Positions 1-7,979 of a DNA stretch of 64,000 nt are shown here, one piece after another; the stretch's first letter is position 1, and every line of letters begins with the position of its first letter. The notes under the pieces are model-generated. The model was not told the DNA's origin. It saw only the letters and a program-made list of their open reading frames with translations, and did not search any database. This DNA comes from Caulobacteraceae bacterium (GTDB taxonomy: Bacteria; Pseudomonadota; Alphaproteobacteria; Caulobacterales; Aquidulcibacteraceae). Location of the stretch: positions 1 to 64,000 of the forward strand of contig WRPF01000003.1 of the NCBI GenBank assembly GCA_009773335.1. The letters are read 5' to 3'. The position numbers and the translations under genes are program-made.

Positions 1-408
1 CGTACACACGCCCTTCGGCACCCGCGCGATGGCGCGTTGCACGACACGCTCGAAATCATTCAGCACATCGCGGATGTCGCGGAGTGATCTGAGTTTGAGC
101 CCGCGCGTGTAGAGGCGGATGAGATTGAGCCTGCGTTGCGCGTAACGGAAACCAGTGCGCGCCGAAGGCGGACGCATCCATTTTCGTGCGCGCTTCTGGA
201 ACGTCATCCGCGAGACCATCGTGAGAAACAGAAGCTCACGCACTTCGCGGCGCGCATCACGGATATCGCGGCGCAGGTCGACGCGTTCCGCTCGCGTTCC
301 AAACCCCAGCACCCACCACGCAAACACCTCCAGAACCCACAGCCGGAGAGACCGGACGTGGGCGCTGAACTTGTCGATGCTGCTGCGGAGTGGGGTGAAT
401 ATCTGCAT
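1..408 (-). CDS. Hypothetical single-pass membrane protein (3' end beyond window)
   Basis: An open frame runs from an ATG at 408 to the left edge without a stop, giving 136 codons. The product starts MQIFTPLRSS. It has one hydrophobic, Trp-rich stretch at about residues 24-40 (WVLEVFAWWVLGF) and then a long Arg- and Glu-rich, probably helical tail, for example RLNLIRLYTRGLKLRS. This looks like a membrane anchor with a cytosolic amphipathic helix. I do not recognise the family. The frame was chosen because its composition (alternating charged and Leu/Ile residues) is protein-like, whereas the other frames give Pro/Arg/Ser-rich noise. Seventy bases upstream lies a 20-bp motif that recurs near 7.85 and 24.58 kb. 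The product cannot be completed from this window. Confidence 0.55.
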   Translation of the reverse strand, partial: MQIFTPLRSSIDKFSAHVRSLRLWVLEVFAWWVLGFGTRAERVDLRRDIRDARREVRELLFLTMVSRMTFQKRARKWMRPPSARTGFRYAQRRLNLIRLYTRGLKLRSLRDIRDVLNDFERVVQRAIARVPKGVCT

Positions 409-476
409 GGGTCGTTCTGGCTCGGTCGTTCGCCTCGTGGGCCGGTTGATGACGGAGCGATGATCCCACGGCGCGG

Positions 477-496
477 AGTCCGGTCGGATAGATTCA
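477..496 (-). promoter_or_regulatory. Repeated 20-bp upstream motif, copy A
   Basis: AGTCCGGTCGGATAGATTCA lies about 70 bp upstream of the minus-strand gene ending at the left edge. It recurs 20/20 at 24574-24593 and 16/20 at 7844-7863. Its core TCCG-GT-CGGA is a small inverted repeat. A shared promoter or operator is a reasonable guess; the function is not shown. Confidence 0.4.
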
Positions 497-656
497 CGGA
501 AAAAATGTTCGGGCCCTTGGCGCACATGGAGGTGTCCGGCGAAAATGCGGGGAATGGGGGTGCGCCGTTCCCTCTATTTTTCGCCCGTGTCGGAAACGGC
601 AGGTCTTGAGCGACAGGGCCGCTGGTCACGTTCTGATATTTGGACGGATTGTGGCC

Positions 657-687
657 CTTTCCGGTCAGCTGAAGTGCTACCGGAAAG
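657..687 (-). terminator. Stem-loop at the end of the glycosyltransferase gene
   Basis: A 9-bp perfect inverted repeat (CTTTCCGGT / ACCGGAAAG) with a 13-nt loop overlaps the stop codon of the minus-strand glycosyltransferase. No U-run follows on the minus strand, so it may be a 3' stabiliser or a weak terminator. Confidence 0.3.
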
Positions 688-1957
688 TTGACAGTATGAG
701 TTTGGCGGCCTCGGCTGCGCCGTTTTCAGTGTTGACCTGACAGGCGACGTTTTCAGCGCGACAGGCCGTCGCCTCACAGCTCAACAGATCGTCGAGGACA
801 TCCCGCGCTCGGTCGCTTGAATATTCACTAGCCGGCAAGACCCTTGCGATGCCGAGACGTTCAAGTCGGTGACCGTTGTCCCATTGATCGCCCATGTGCG
901 GGACGACGACTTGCGTCCGGCCCGACATCATCGCTTGTCCTGTCGTACCAATTCCTCCGTGGTGGACAATCGCCGCGCACTGCGGAAATACTTGGGAGTG
1001 AGGCAAGTAAGCACGTGTGAGAACCGTCTCGGTTGTTTGCGCCTCCCCGGGTTTACCCGTCAAAAAGATGGCGCGACGGCCCAGACTGCGGCAGGCCTCG
1101 GCGCTGCGCTGATAGAATGAGCCGGGCGCAAATACGGCGAAACTGCCCAGTGTAAACACAATGGGCGGCGTTCCGGTCGCAAGGAATTCGTCGACCTCGC
1201 GGTCAAGTGGCTCTCGCTGCCCGGTATGGCTGTCGAATATTGGAAACCCGGTAAAGTGAGCCCCCGCCACAACGGCGGGATCGTCCGGGGCCAGCAAGCT
1301 TGAAAAAAGCGCCAGCCGAAGCGCTCCCTCGCTTTCGATGTCGAAGACGGGAGCGTTTTTCAGGCGGGGCAGCCCATGCTCAAGGCGAACCGCGTTGATG
1401 GGCACCGCGTATCGCCTCTTCATTTCACGCGCGATCAGGTCTCTCCAAACCATGTTCCATGACCGCGCCAGACCGCGAGCCGGGTATTTGAACATCATCC
1501 GAAAGTCTGGTGTGCGTGGCGGATCGAGAGCTGATTGGAAGGCAAGCGGTTGCAGCAGACACACGGCGAAGGGAATGCCCCGTTTCTGGCTGACGATGTC
1601 GGCTGACAAGGCGAACAAGGATCCGACCATCATGTCAGCGCCTGCCGCAATATGGTCGAGCGCGCGCGTGGTCGCGGGCAACGAGTTCAGAATGATTTGC
1701 CTGATCAGAAAATCAGGATCGGTCATGACTCGCTGCGCGGCTTCTGCTTCGCTCATACCTAACTCGTTCTGCACGGCGCTAAAGTCAGGCATTATGGGGT
1801 GAGCTTTTAGGCCGGCGCCTTCAACTTTCGACAGGTGAGACGAAGGAACCGCCATTACGACATTGGCGCCGAGCTCCTGAAGCGCGGCTCCGATGGCAAC
1901 AAAAGGATGCAAATCCCCGAGCGATCCTATCGTCGCGATTACGATCTTCTTGGTCAA
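677..1957 (-). CDS. UDP-glycosyltransferase, MGT/GT1-like (GT-B fold)
   Basis: Predicted to transfer a sugar from a nucleotide donor to a lipid or small-molecule acceptor, probably at the inner membrane face or in the cytosol. The N-terminus (TKKIVIATIGSLGDLHPF) is the typical GT28/GT1 opening, with a Gly-rich loop and the D/HP motif. The C-terminal donor domain has HHGGIGTTGQAMMSG followed by VVVPHMGDQWDNG, the nucleotide-sugar signature of sterol, macrolide and rhamnosyl transferases. I place the start at a TTG at 1957 because GGGGAGG lies 6 nt upstream and the protein then begins exactly at the conserved domain; a further upstream ATG (2014) would add an unsupported leader. About 426 aa, normal for the family. 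It stands alone, so the acceptor is unknown. Confidence 0.78.
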   Translation of the reverse strand: MTKKIVIATIGSLGDLHPFVAIGAALQELGANVVMAVPSSHLSKVEGAGLKAHPIMPDFSAVQNELGMSEAEAAQRVMTDPDFLIRQIILNSLPATTRALDHIAAGADMMVGSLFALSADIVSQKRGIPFAVCLLQPLAFQSALDPPRTPDFRMMFKYPARGLARSWNMVWRDLIAREMKRRYAVPINAVRLEHGLPRLKNAPVFDIESEGALRLALFSSLLAPDDPAVVAGAHFTGFPIFDSHTGQREPLDREVDEFLATGTPPIVFTLGSFAVFAPGSFYQRSAEACRSLGRRAIFLTGKPGEAQTTETVLTRAYLPHSQVFPQCAAIVHHGGIGTTGQAMMSGRTQVVVPHMGDQWDNGHRLERLGIARVLPASEYSSDRARDVLDDLLSCEATACRAENVACQVNTENGAAEAAKLILSTFR

Positions 1958-2137
1958 AGGTTGCCTCCCCGCGAATAGGCAGATTGATTGAACGATAGGC
2001 GGCCGCTTTGGCAACCAGGCGGATGACCGTTTCCGGCGAGTTCAAGACGTGCAGCGGGCAGTGCCGGAATGACTGCTTTGACGCCAGGACGCGACGCTCC
2101 GGAAGGACAGCGCAGTGTTGCCTCGGGTTCGCGTGAG

Positions 2138-2935
2138 CTACTCCGCGCTTGCGATGAACCCTGCGGTCACCGCCATCTGGTCGCGCGTCAGTTCCGGCGA
2201 GAGCGTGGCCATCTTGTCGAGATCGAAGATTTCCGGCGGCACGTACCAGTGGATCTTGTCGGTCGTGTAGGCGGCCCACACGGCGTCGGCGACTTCCGAT
2301 GGCTGAGTGAGGCGGAACATGCCGTCGGCGGGTGCGTTCGCTTTCGCCGCATCGGGCAGGATCGGCGTGTCGATGAGGCCGGGCAGCGTGTCGGCGGCGC
2401 GCACGCCGTAGGCCTTGAACTCGATGGCGAGCGCTTCGGTCAGCCCCTTCACCGCATGCTTCGTCGCCGAATACACCGCGATGTTGGCCATGCCGTACGT
2501 CGCCGATGACGACGAGGTCGTGAAGCACAGCGCGTTCGGCGTCGCCTTGAGCAGCGGCAGCGCGAGATGGATGCCGTTCATCACGCCGATGAAATTGACG
2601 TTGACCACCGCGAGCACGTCTTCCCACGGCTGGTCCGCGAACGGCCCGCCCCGGCCGATGCCGGCGTTGTTGAACAGCACGTCCAGCGTCCCGCCTGTCT
2701 CGGCGCTGAACGCTGCGATGGCGGCGCCGTAGTCGGCGCGGTCGGTCACATCGAGGGTGCGGGTGAAGATGTTGGCGGCGCCCAGTTCCGCGGCCAGCGC
2801 GGCAAGCCCTTCGGCGTTCACATCGAACGCGCCGACGAACCAGCCCTCCTTCGCGAACTTGTGCGCCGTGGCGCGGCCGATGCCGGAGGCGGCGCCAGTG
2901 ATGAAGATGCTCTTGCGACCTGCCGAACGGGTCAT
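2138..2935 (-). CDS. SDR family oxidoreductase
   Basis: Classical short-chain dehydrogenase, 265 aa, using NAD(P)H on an unknown carbonyl or alcohol. The TGAASGIG cofactor motif is at residues 14-21, NNAG at about 91, the catalytic Ser in the TSSSSA segment and the YSATK catalytic Tyr/Lys near 155. The substrate loop (LPGLIDTPIL) and C-terminus are complete. It lies between the glycosyltransferase gene and purD, is divergent from purD, and shows no operon partner. The family is certain and the substrate is not deducible. Its closest in-window relatives by motif are the SDRs at 4.3-5.0 kb and 51.5-52.2 kb, but neither is a recent duplicate. Confidence 0.85.
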   Translation of the reverse strand: MTRSAGRKSIFITGAASGIGRATAHKFAKEGWFVGAFDVNAEGLAALAAELGAANIFTRTLDVTDRADYGAAIAAFSAETGGTLDVLFNNAGIGRGGPFADQPWEDVLAVVNVNFIGVMNGIHLALPLLKATPNALCFTTSSSSATYGMANIAVYSATKHAVKGLTEALAIEFKAYGVRAADTLPGLIDTPILPDAAKANAPADGMFRLTQPSEVADAVWAAYTTDKIHWYVPPEIFDLDKMATLSPELTRDQMAVTAGFIASAE

Positions 2936-3008
2936 GCCTGACCTCCCCTTATCTGCTTTTGTTCATCGCCTCTTGACGCTTCCGGCAGGGCGCCGCAAGC
3001 GGGCCGAC

Positions 3009-4283
3009 ATGAAGATTCTGATCGTCGGCTCGGGTGGGCGGGAACATGCGCTGGGCTGGAAGCTCGCGCAGAGCCCGCTGGTGAGCGCCGTCGTGGCGGC
3101 GCCGGGCAATCCGGGCCTCGCGAAGATCGGCCGGTGCGTCAACGTCGCGGCGACCGATGCGGCCGAGCTCGCGGCGCTCGCTGCGCGCGAGCAGATCGAC
3201 CTCGTGGTGATCGGCCCGGAGAGCACGCTGGAGGCCGGCCTTGCGGACCGCCTGTCCGCGATCGGCATCCCCTGCTTCGGCCCGTCGCAGAAAGCCGCGC
3301 AGCTGGAGACGTCGAAGGCCTTCACCAAGGACTTCTGCGCGCGCCACGCCATTCCCACCGCAGACTTCCGCGTGTTCGAAGATGCGATCCGCGCGAAGGC
3401 CTATCTCGGCACGCGCGAACCGCCGTTCGTGATCAAGGCCGATGGTCTCGCTGCGGGCAAAGGCGTTGTCATCGCCGAGACGCGGCGCGAAGCGGATGAG
3501 GCGGTCGACCAGATCCTCTTCCTGCGGAAATTCGGCACGGCGGGCCAGCGCATCGTCATCGAGGAATTCCTGCCGGGCGAGGAAGCGAGCCTGTTTGCGC
3601 TCTGCGACGGCAAGACGGCGGTGTTTCTCGGCGCCGCGCAAGATCACAAGCGCGCGTTCGACGGCGACAAGGGCCCCAACACCGGCGGCATGGGCGCCTA
3701 TTCGCCCGCCCCTGTCGTCACCGACGCGGTGATCGCCGAAGCGATGGAGAAGATCTTCCTGCCGACGGTCGCGGGTATGGCCGCCGAAGGCGCGCCATTC
3801 GTGGGCGTGCTGTTTGCGGGCGTCATGGTGACGGCGGAGGGCTCCAAGCTCATCGAGTTCAACACGCGCTTCGGCGATCCCGAATGCCAGACGCTGATGG
3901 CCCGCCTCGACAGCGATCTCGCGCCCGTGCTGCTCGCGGCGGCGAACGGCGATCTCTCCGCCGCGCCGCCGCTCACGTTCAGCCCCCGCCCCGCCGTGAC
4001 GGTGGTGCTTGCAGCGCAGGGCTATCCGGACACGCCGCTCGCCGGCTCGATCATCCGCGGCCTGCTGGAAGCGGAAGCGATGGAGGATGTGGACGTCTTC
4101 CACGCCGGCACGCGCCTCGACGAGGACGGCCTGCTGCGCGCTGCGGGCGGTCGCGTGCTCAATGTCACCGCCACGGGCGATACCCTCCGCGCGGCGGTCA
4201 ACCGCGCCTACGCGGCCGTCGGCGCCATCGACTGGCCCGGCGGATTCTGCCGCACCGACATCGGCTGGCGCGCGCTAGAGTGA
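3009..4283 (+). CDS. purD: Phosphoribosylamine-glycine ligase (GARS)
   Basis: Second step of de novo purine synthesis: ATP-dependent joining of glycine to 5-phosphoribosylamine in the cytosol. The product is 424 aa, the usual length. It starts MKILIVGSGGREHALGWKL, the diagnostic PurD N-terminus; the frame is open further upstream but that extension is not PurD-like. The ATP-grasp region (IKADGLAAGKGV), GPNTGGMGAYSPAP and the FNTRFGDPECQ metal-binding segment are intact, and the C-terminus ends in the usual FCRTDIGWRAL. The gene stands alone, convergent with the next SDR gene with a 9-bp overlap of the coding ends. Identity is secure. Confidence 0.96.
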   Translation: MKILIVGSGGREHALGWKLAQSPLVSAVVAAPGNPGLAKIGRCVNVAATDAAELAALAAREQIDLVVIGPESTLEAGLADRLSAIGIPCFGPSQKAAQLETSKAFTKDFCARHAIPTADFRVFEDAIRAKAYLGTREPPFVIKADGLAAGKGVVIAETRREADEAVDQILFLRKFGTAGQRIVIEEFLPGEEASLFALCDGKTAVFLGAAQDHKRAFDGDKGPNTGGMGAYSPAPVVTDAVIAEAMEKIFLPTVAGMAAEGAPFVGVLFAGVMVTAEGSKLIEFNTRFGDPECQTLMARLDSDLAPVLLAAANGDLSAAPPLTFSPRPAVTVVLAAQGYPDTPLAGSIIRGLLEAEAMEDVDVFHAGTRLDEDGLLRAAGGRVLNVTATGDTLRAAVNRAYAAVGAIDWPGGFCRTDIGWRALE

Positions 4284-5036
4284 CTGCCCGTCGTCCATCG
4301 TGATGACGCTGCCCGTCACGCCGCGCGCGGCGTCGGAGCAGAGGAAGCCGACAATGCCGTCGAGATCGCTCTCGCCCATCAGGCGTTTGCGCGGGAACGT
4401 CGCCATCTGCTTCCTGCCGCCTTCTTCGGCGAACCAGTCGGCGTTGATCTCGGTCTCGATGTAGCCGGGGCAGACGACGTTGACGTTGATGCCGCGATTG
4501 ATCCACTCGCGCGCGAGCGCCTTGCCCATCATCGCCACCGCCGCCTTCGACGCGCAGTAGGCCGTGAGCCCCGGCAGCACCTTGTGGGCGCCGATGGAGG
4601 CGATCAGCACGATGCGGCCTTTTCCTGTGTCTTTCGAGCCCGCCGCCATCATGCGTCGCGCGCCTTCCCGCGCGGTGAGGAACGCGCCGCGCACGTTGAC
4701 GTTCATCACGCGATCGAAGTCCTCGATGGCGATGTCGGCGGCGAGCGCCTGGGCATTCATCCCGGCGTTGGCGATCACCGTGTCGACGGGCCCGAACGCC
4801 TTCTCCGCCGCGTCGTAGCCGGCGATGACGGAGGCTTCGCTCTCCACGTCCATCGCCACCGCGCACGCGCGCTCGGCGCCAAGCTCGCCGACAAGCTCTG
4901 CCAGACGGTCGGTCCGCCGCGCCGCCGCGACGACCCTCGCGCCCGCCGCCGCCGCGATCCGCGCGAAGCGTCGCCCGAGGCCGGACGATGCGCCGGTGAC
5001 AAGGATCGTGCGTCCGGAAAGGTCGAATGTGCTCAT
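4275..5036 (-). CDS. SDR family oxidoreductase
   Basis: Classical SDR of 253 aa with TGASSGLG at residues 14-21, NAG at about 90, the catalytic Ser in IASIG and YCASK near 156. The CPGYIETEIN segment resembles gluconate-5-dehydrogenase and 3-oxoacyl-ACP-reductase-like SDRs, as does the C-terminal dimer tail. The substrate is unknown. Its stop overlaps the end of purD on the other strand by 9 bp, and tRNA-Lys lies immediately upstream on the same strand. Confidence 0.85.
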   Translation of the reverse strand: MSTFDLSGRTILVTGASSGLGRRFARIAAAAGARVVAAARRTDRLAELVGELGAERACAVAMDVESEASVIAGYDAAEKAFGPVDTVIANAGMNAQALAADIAIEDFDRVMNVNVRGAFLTAREGARRMMAAGSKDTGKGRIVLIASIGAHKVLPGLTAYCASKAAVAMMGKALAREWINRGINVNVVCPGYIETEINADWFAEEGGRKQMATFPRKRLMGESDLDGIVGFLCSDAARGVTGSVITMDDGQSL

Positions 5037-5088
5037 GGCGGTCCGCAGCCCCTGATCTTGCAGCGTTGTGGCACGGACGGTCGGAAAA

Positions 5089-5164
5089 TGGTGAGCCCGG
5101 CGGGGCTCGAACCCACGACCCTCTGATTAAAAGTCAGATGCTCTACCAGCTGAGCTACGGGCTC
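5089..5164 (-). tRNA. tRNA-Lys (TTT)
   Basis: Read on the minus strand, the acceptor GAGCCCG pairs with CGGGCTC, the D-arm is GCTCAGCTGGTAGAGC, the anticodon stem TCTGA/TCAGA holds loop CTTTTAA (anticodon TTT), and the T-arm contains GGTTCGAGC. The discriminator is A, and CCA is encoded in the DNA. All four stems form. Confidence 0.96.
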
Positions 5165-5247
5165 GCGACATGGGTATGGCCAACCGGACGGACCCGACGC
5201 GCGAGGCGCTTCGCTAAGGCGCCGCGCCGCGTAACGCAAGCGCTCCC

Positions 5248-6735
5248 CTAGCCCTCCGCGTGCGCCAGCACGCCGCGCACGGCGGCGCGCCAGCCGGCGA
5301 GAAGGCGTTCGCGCTCCGGCGCGGCCATCGACGGCGTCCAGCGGACGGCGGGCGCGCCCGGAAGGCGCGCGTCGAGGCTGGGGATGAGCCCCGCGCCAAA
5401 GGCCGCGAGCCGCGCGGCGCCGAGCGCGGTGACCTCCTGGAACGCTGGCCGCTCCACCGGCGCGTCGCAGATGTCGGCGAGGAACTGCATGGCCCAGCCG
5501 TTCGCGGTGACGCCGCCGTCGACCTTCAGCGTCGTCGGACGCGGCGCGCCGTCGGCGACGAGCGCGTCGAGGAGATCGCGCGTCTGATAGGCGATCGCCT
5601 CCACGCCCGCGCGCACCACGTGTGCGGCGGTTGAATCGCGCGTGAGCCCGACGATGGCGCCGCGCGCCTCCGCATTCCACTGCGGCGCGCCGAGCCCCGC
5701 GAACGCCGGCACAAGATAGACGCCGCCATTGTCCTTCAGCGCAGCGGCCATCGCTTCGCTTTCGCGCGAGGCGTTGATGAGATGCAGGCCTTCCTTGAGC
5801 CACTGGATCGTGGAGCCCGCCGAGAAGATCGAACCTTCGAGCGCATACGTGGTCTCCGCGCCGATCTGGTAGCCGACGGTGGCGAGCAGGCGATTTTTCG
5901 ACACCGGCGGTTCGCTTCCCGCGTTCATCACCAGAAAGCAGCCTGTGCCGTAGGTCGCCTTCGCCATGCCCGGCGAGAGGCAGCCATGGCCGACGAGAGC
6001 GGCCTGCTGGTCGCCCGCGACGCCGGTGATGGGAATGGCGCGCCCGAAGAGCGCCGGATCGGTTTCGCCGAAGAGACCGGCGCTCGGTTTCACCTCGGGC
6101 AGCATGGACGTCGGCACGCGCAAGAGCGCAACGAGGTCATCGGACCACGCCGGCGGCTTCAGCGCGAACAGCAGCGTCCGCGAGGCGTTCGTCGCATCGG
6201 TCGCGTGCACCTTTCCGCCGGTGAGGTTCCAGATGAGGAAGGAATCGATGGTGCCGAAGACCACGTTCGCGCGCTTGTCCGCATCGTCGCGTACGCCCGT
6301 CGCGTCGAGGATCGCGGCGATTTTCGTGCCGGAGAAATAGGGATCGAGCAGCAAGCCGGTCTTGGCCTGCACCATCGCCTCATGACCCTGCGCCTTCAGC
6401 GCCGCACAGACGTCCGACGTGCGCCGGTCCTGCCAGACGATGGCCTTGTGGACGGCTTCGCCGGTCCTTCGGTCCCATACGACAGTGGTTTCACGCTGGT
6501 TGGTGACGCCGATGCACGCGATCGACTGCGGACCGCCGACCTTGTCGATGACTTCGCGGCAGACCTGCACGGTGGCGGCCCAGATCTCGGCAGGATCGTG
6601 CTCGACCCAGCCGGGTTTCGGGAAATGCTGCGTCAGCTCGATCTGCGCGACCGCTTTCGGCGCGAACGAGAGATCGAACGCGATGGCGCGGGTGGAGGTG
6701 GTGCCCTGGTCGATGGCGAGGATGTGCGTGTGCAT
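5248..6735 (-). CDS. glpK: Glycerol kinase
   Basis: ATP-dependent phosphorylation of glycerol to sn-glycerol-3-phosphate, cytosolic FGGY family. 495 aa, normal for GlpK. The N-terminal phosphate loop DQGTTSTRAIAFD is at about residues 8-20; TNQRETTVVWDR, YFSGTKIAAILD and the ATP-domain segments LKVDGGVTANGWAMQF and ALGAARLAAFGAGL are all present. No glpF, glpD or glpR is adjacent, so it is an isolated gene here. A GC-rich hairpin of the CCTCCCCC family lies in its upstream region. Confidence 0.95.
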   Translation of the reverse strand: MHTHILAIDQGTTSTRAIAFDLSFAPKAVAQIELTQHFPKPGWVEHDPAEIWAATVQVCREVIDKVGGPQSIACIGVTNQRETTVVWDRRTGEAVHKAIVWQDRRTSDVCAALKAQGHEAMVQAKTGLLLDPYFSGTKIAAILDATGVRDDADKRANVVFGTIDSFLIWNLTGGKVHATDATNASRTLLFALKPPAWSDDLVALLRVPTSMLPEVKPSAGLFGETDPALFGRAIPITGVAGDQQAALVGHGCLSPGMAKATYGTGCFLVMNAGSEPPVSKNRLLATVGYQIGAETTYALEGSIFSAGSTIQWLKEGLHLINASRESEAMAAALKDNGGVYLVPAFAGLGAPQWNAEARGAIVGLTRDSTAAHVVRAGVEAIAYQTRDLLDALVADGAPRPTTLKVDGGVTANGWAMQFLADICDAPVERPAFQEVTALGAARLAAFGAGLIPSLDARLPGAPAVRWTPSMAAPERERLLAGWRAAVRGVLAHAEG

Positions 6736-6756
6736 GACGGGAATAGAAAAGGAAAA

Positions 6757-6782
6757 CCCCTCCCCCGCAAGCCGGGGGAGGG
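6757..6782. repeat. CTCCCCC-type hairpin repeat
   Basis: CCCTCCCCCG-caag-CCGGGGGAGGG forms an 11-bp stem with a tetraloop between the phage-like cassette and glpK. The same kind of stem recurs as doublets at 14279-14457 and 14927-15050. It may also stop transcription leaving the cassette. Confidence 0.6.
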
Positions 6783-6789
6783 ATTGACC

Positions 6790-7092
6790 TCACACCTTTG
6801 CCGCCTCGCGGAACGCCACGCTTGCGGCGCGGACGCGTTCGAAGGCTTCGTCGATGCGGTCCGGCGTCAGCATGACGCCGTCGGCGGCCATGCGTTCAAC
6901 GTCGGCGCGGATCGCGGCGAGCTTGACCGCGAGATCATCGGCCTGACGCGCCGCGGCGTCCCCGACCCGCAGGACCTGGCCGGCGAGATCGAAGAGTTCG
7001 CCGATGCGTGCGCGGCTTTTCGCCGGCACGAGCGGCAGGAGCGCGCCTAGGGCGGCGAGCAGCAATTGCAGTTGCAGGATAAGCGCTTGCAT
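6790..7092 (-). CDS. Small phage-like hypothetical protein
   Basis: 100 aa. A hydrophobic N-terminal helix (LQLQLLLAALGALLPLV) is followed by a helical region rich in Ala, Arg and Asp with a repeated pattern of hydrophobic residues, possibly a coiled coil. It is third in a tight minus-strand cassette (gaps of 27 and 11 bp) after a holin-like and a lipoprotein-like gene. I cannot name the family. By position and architecture it could belong to a prophage lysis or tail-end module. Confidence 0.6.
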   Translation of the reverse strand: MQALILQLQLLLAALGALLPLVPAKSRARIGELFDLAGQVLRVGDAAARQADDLAVKLAAIRADVERMAADGVMLTPDRIDEAFERVRAASVAFREAAKV

Positions 7093-7103
7093 GATGGGTC
7101 TCC

Positions 7104-7544
7104 TTATTTGCGTTGGGCGATGGCGGCGAATTCGCCGAGCGGCGCGCGCGCGGCGGCGAAGGCCTCGTCGAGACGCACGGCGGCGATAGCGAGCATTGCG
7201 GCGGCGCGTTCGTGCGTCGGGCGATCCTTCGCGATGGCCTCGTAGTCGGCGCGTGCGTGCAGATAGCCGACGAGTGCGATGCGCAGCGTCTCCGCTGCCG
7301 GTGTCGCGACACGTTCGGCGCGCACCAGCGCCTGCTTCACCGGCGTGGGCACGAGCGGATCGCGCACCAGATCGGTCGCTTCCTCCAGCACCGCCGCGTA
7401 ACTTGCGAGCAGCGCATAGGCCTTCTGGTCCGCCGTGCGCGCGACGCTCAACGGGTTTTCAAACTTGGGTATCTCCATGGCCGCGCAGGCGGGCATGGAG
7501 ACAAGCGCGATGGCGAGCGCCATCGTACGCAATGGATTGCGCAT
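7104..7544 (-). CDS. Small exported, spanin/lipoprotein-like phage protein
   Basis: 146 aa with a signal peptide (MRNPLRTMALAIALVSMPAC); the Cys in SMPAC could serve as a lipobox, so an outer-membrane lipoprotein is possible. The mature part is helical, with NPLSVARTADQKAYALLASYAAVLEEA as its start. I recall similar short exported proteins near lysozyme/holin genes of alphaproteobacterial prophages, but I cannot verify this without a search. It is the middle gene of a three-gene cassette, so a role with the holin-like neighbour is likely. Confidence 0.6.
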   Translation of the reverse strand: MRNPLRTMALAIALVSMPACAAMEIPKFENPLSVARTADQKAYALLASYAAVLEEATDLVRDPLVPTPVKQALVRAERVATPAAETLRIALVGYLHARADYEAIAKDRPTHERAAAMLAIAAVRLDEAFAAARAPLGEFAAIAQRK

Positions 7545-7571
7545 TGTTTTTCTCCTGATTGTGATGAGGGT

Positions 7572-7799
7572 TCAGCCGATGGGCCCGCGGGCGCGTGCGC
7601 GTCCGACGCCGACCGCCATGAGCCCGCCGTAGAAGACGAGATCGGCGAGCGCGTCGGCGATGGCCTGCGCGGAGCCTTCCGGCAGATCGACGCCGAGACG
7701 CGAAAGCCCGAAGGCGATCGCCATGGCGCCAGCGCCGCGCAGGGTGAGCGACCGGAGCGCCGGCCGCGGGTCGATGGGGATGGTGGGTACGTCAGTCAT
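7572..7799 (-). CDS. Holin-like small membrane protein
   Basis: 75 aa. A polar N-terminus, a first hydrophobic helix (GAGAMAIAFGLSRLGVDL), then QAIADALADLVFYGGLMAVGVGR and a basic end with RARARGPIG. This pattern matches small alphaproteobacterial phage proteins that sit beside lysozymes and are usually called holins. No endolysin is present next to it here. A strong AAGGAGG-like Shine-Dalgarno lies in front of the ATG. Copy B of the 20-bp repeated motif lies 45-65 bp upstream and may be its promoter. Confidence 0.6.
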   Translation of the reverse strand: MTDVPTIPIDPRPALRSLTLRGAGAMAIAFGLSRLGVDLPEGSAQAIADALADLVFYGGLMAVGVGRARARGPIG

Positions 7800-7843
7800 G
7801 ATGCCTCCTTGCTGGTTGCAGGGAGGAGGCTAAGGGCGCGCGG

Positions 7844-7863
7844 AATCCGGTCGGATTGATTGT
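7844..7863 (-). promoter_or_regulatory. Repeated 20-bp upstream motif, copy B
   Basis: AATCCGGTCGGATTGATTGT matches copies A and C at 16 of 20 positions and carries a perfect ATCCG-AC-CGGAT inverted repeat when read on the minus strand. It lies upstream of the phage-like cassette. Confidence 0.4.
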
Positions 7864-7979
7864 GGAAAGAAATCTCGCGCGCGCAGGTTTTCAGCGTGGC
7901 CGTTCGTTGGCGCGCATGGCCTGTGCGGGGACGGACATGCGCGCGCAACGCAAAAATAGGTGGGAACGGGTGTGGTGAT

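Noticed and set aside
477-496. Motif copy A considered as an EcfG-type general stress promoter
   Set aside because: The GGAAC-N16/17-CGTT pattern is not present in any of the three copies.
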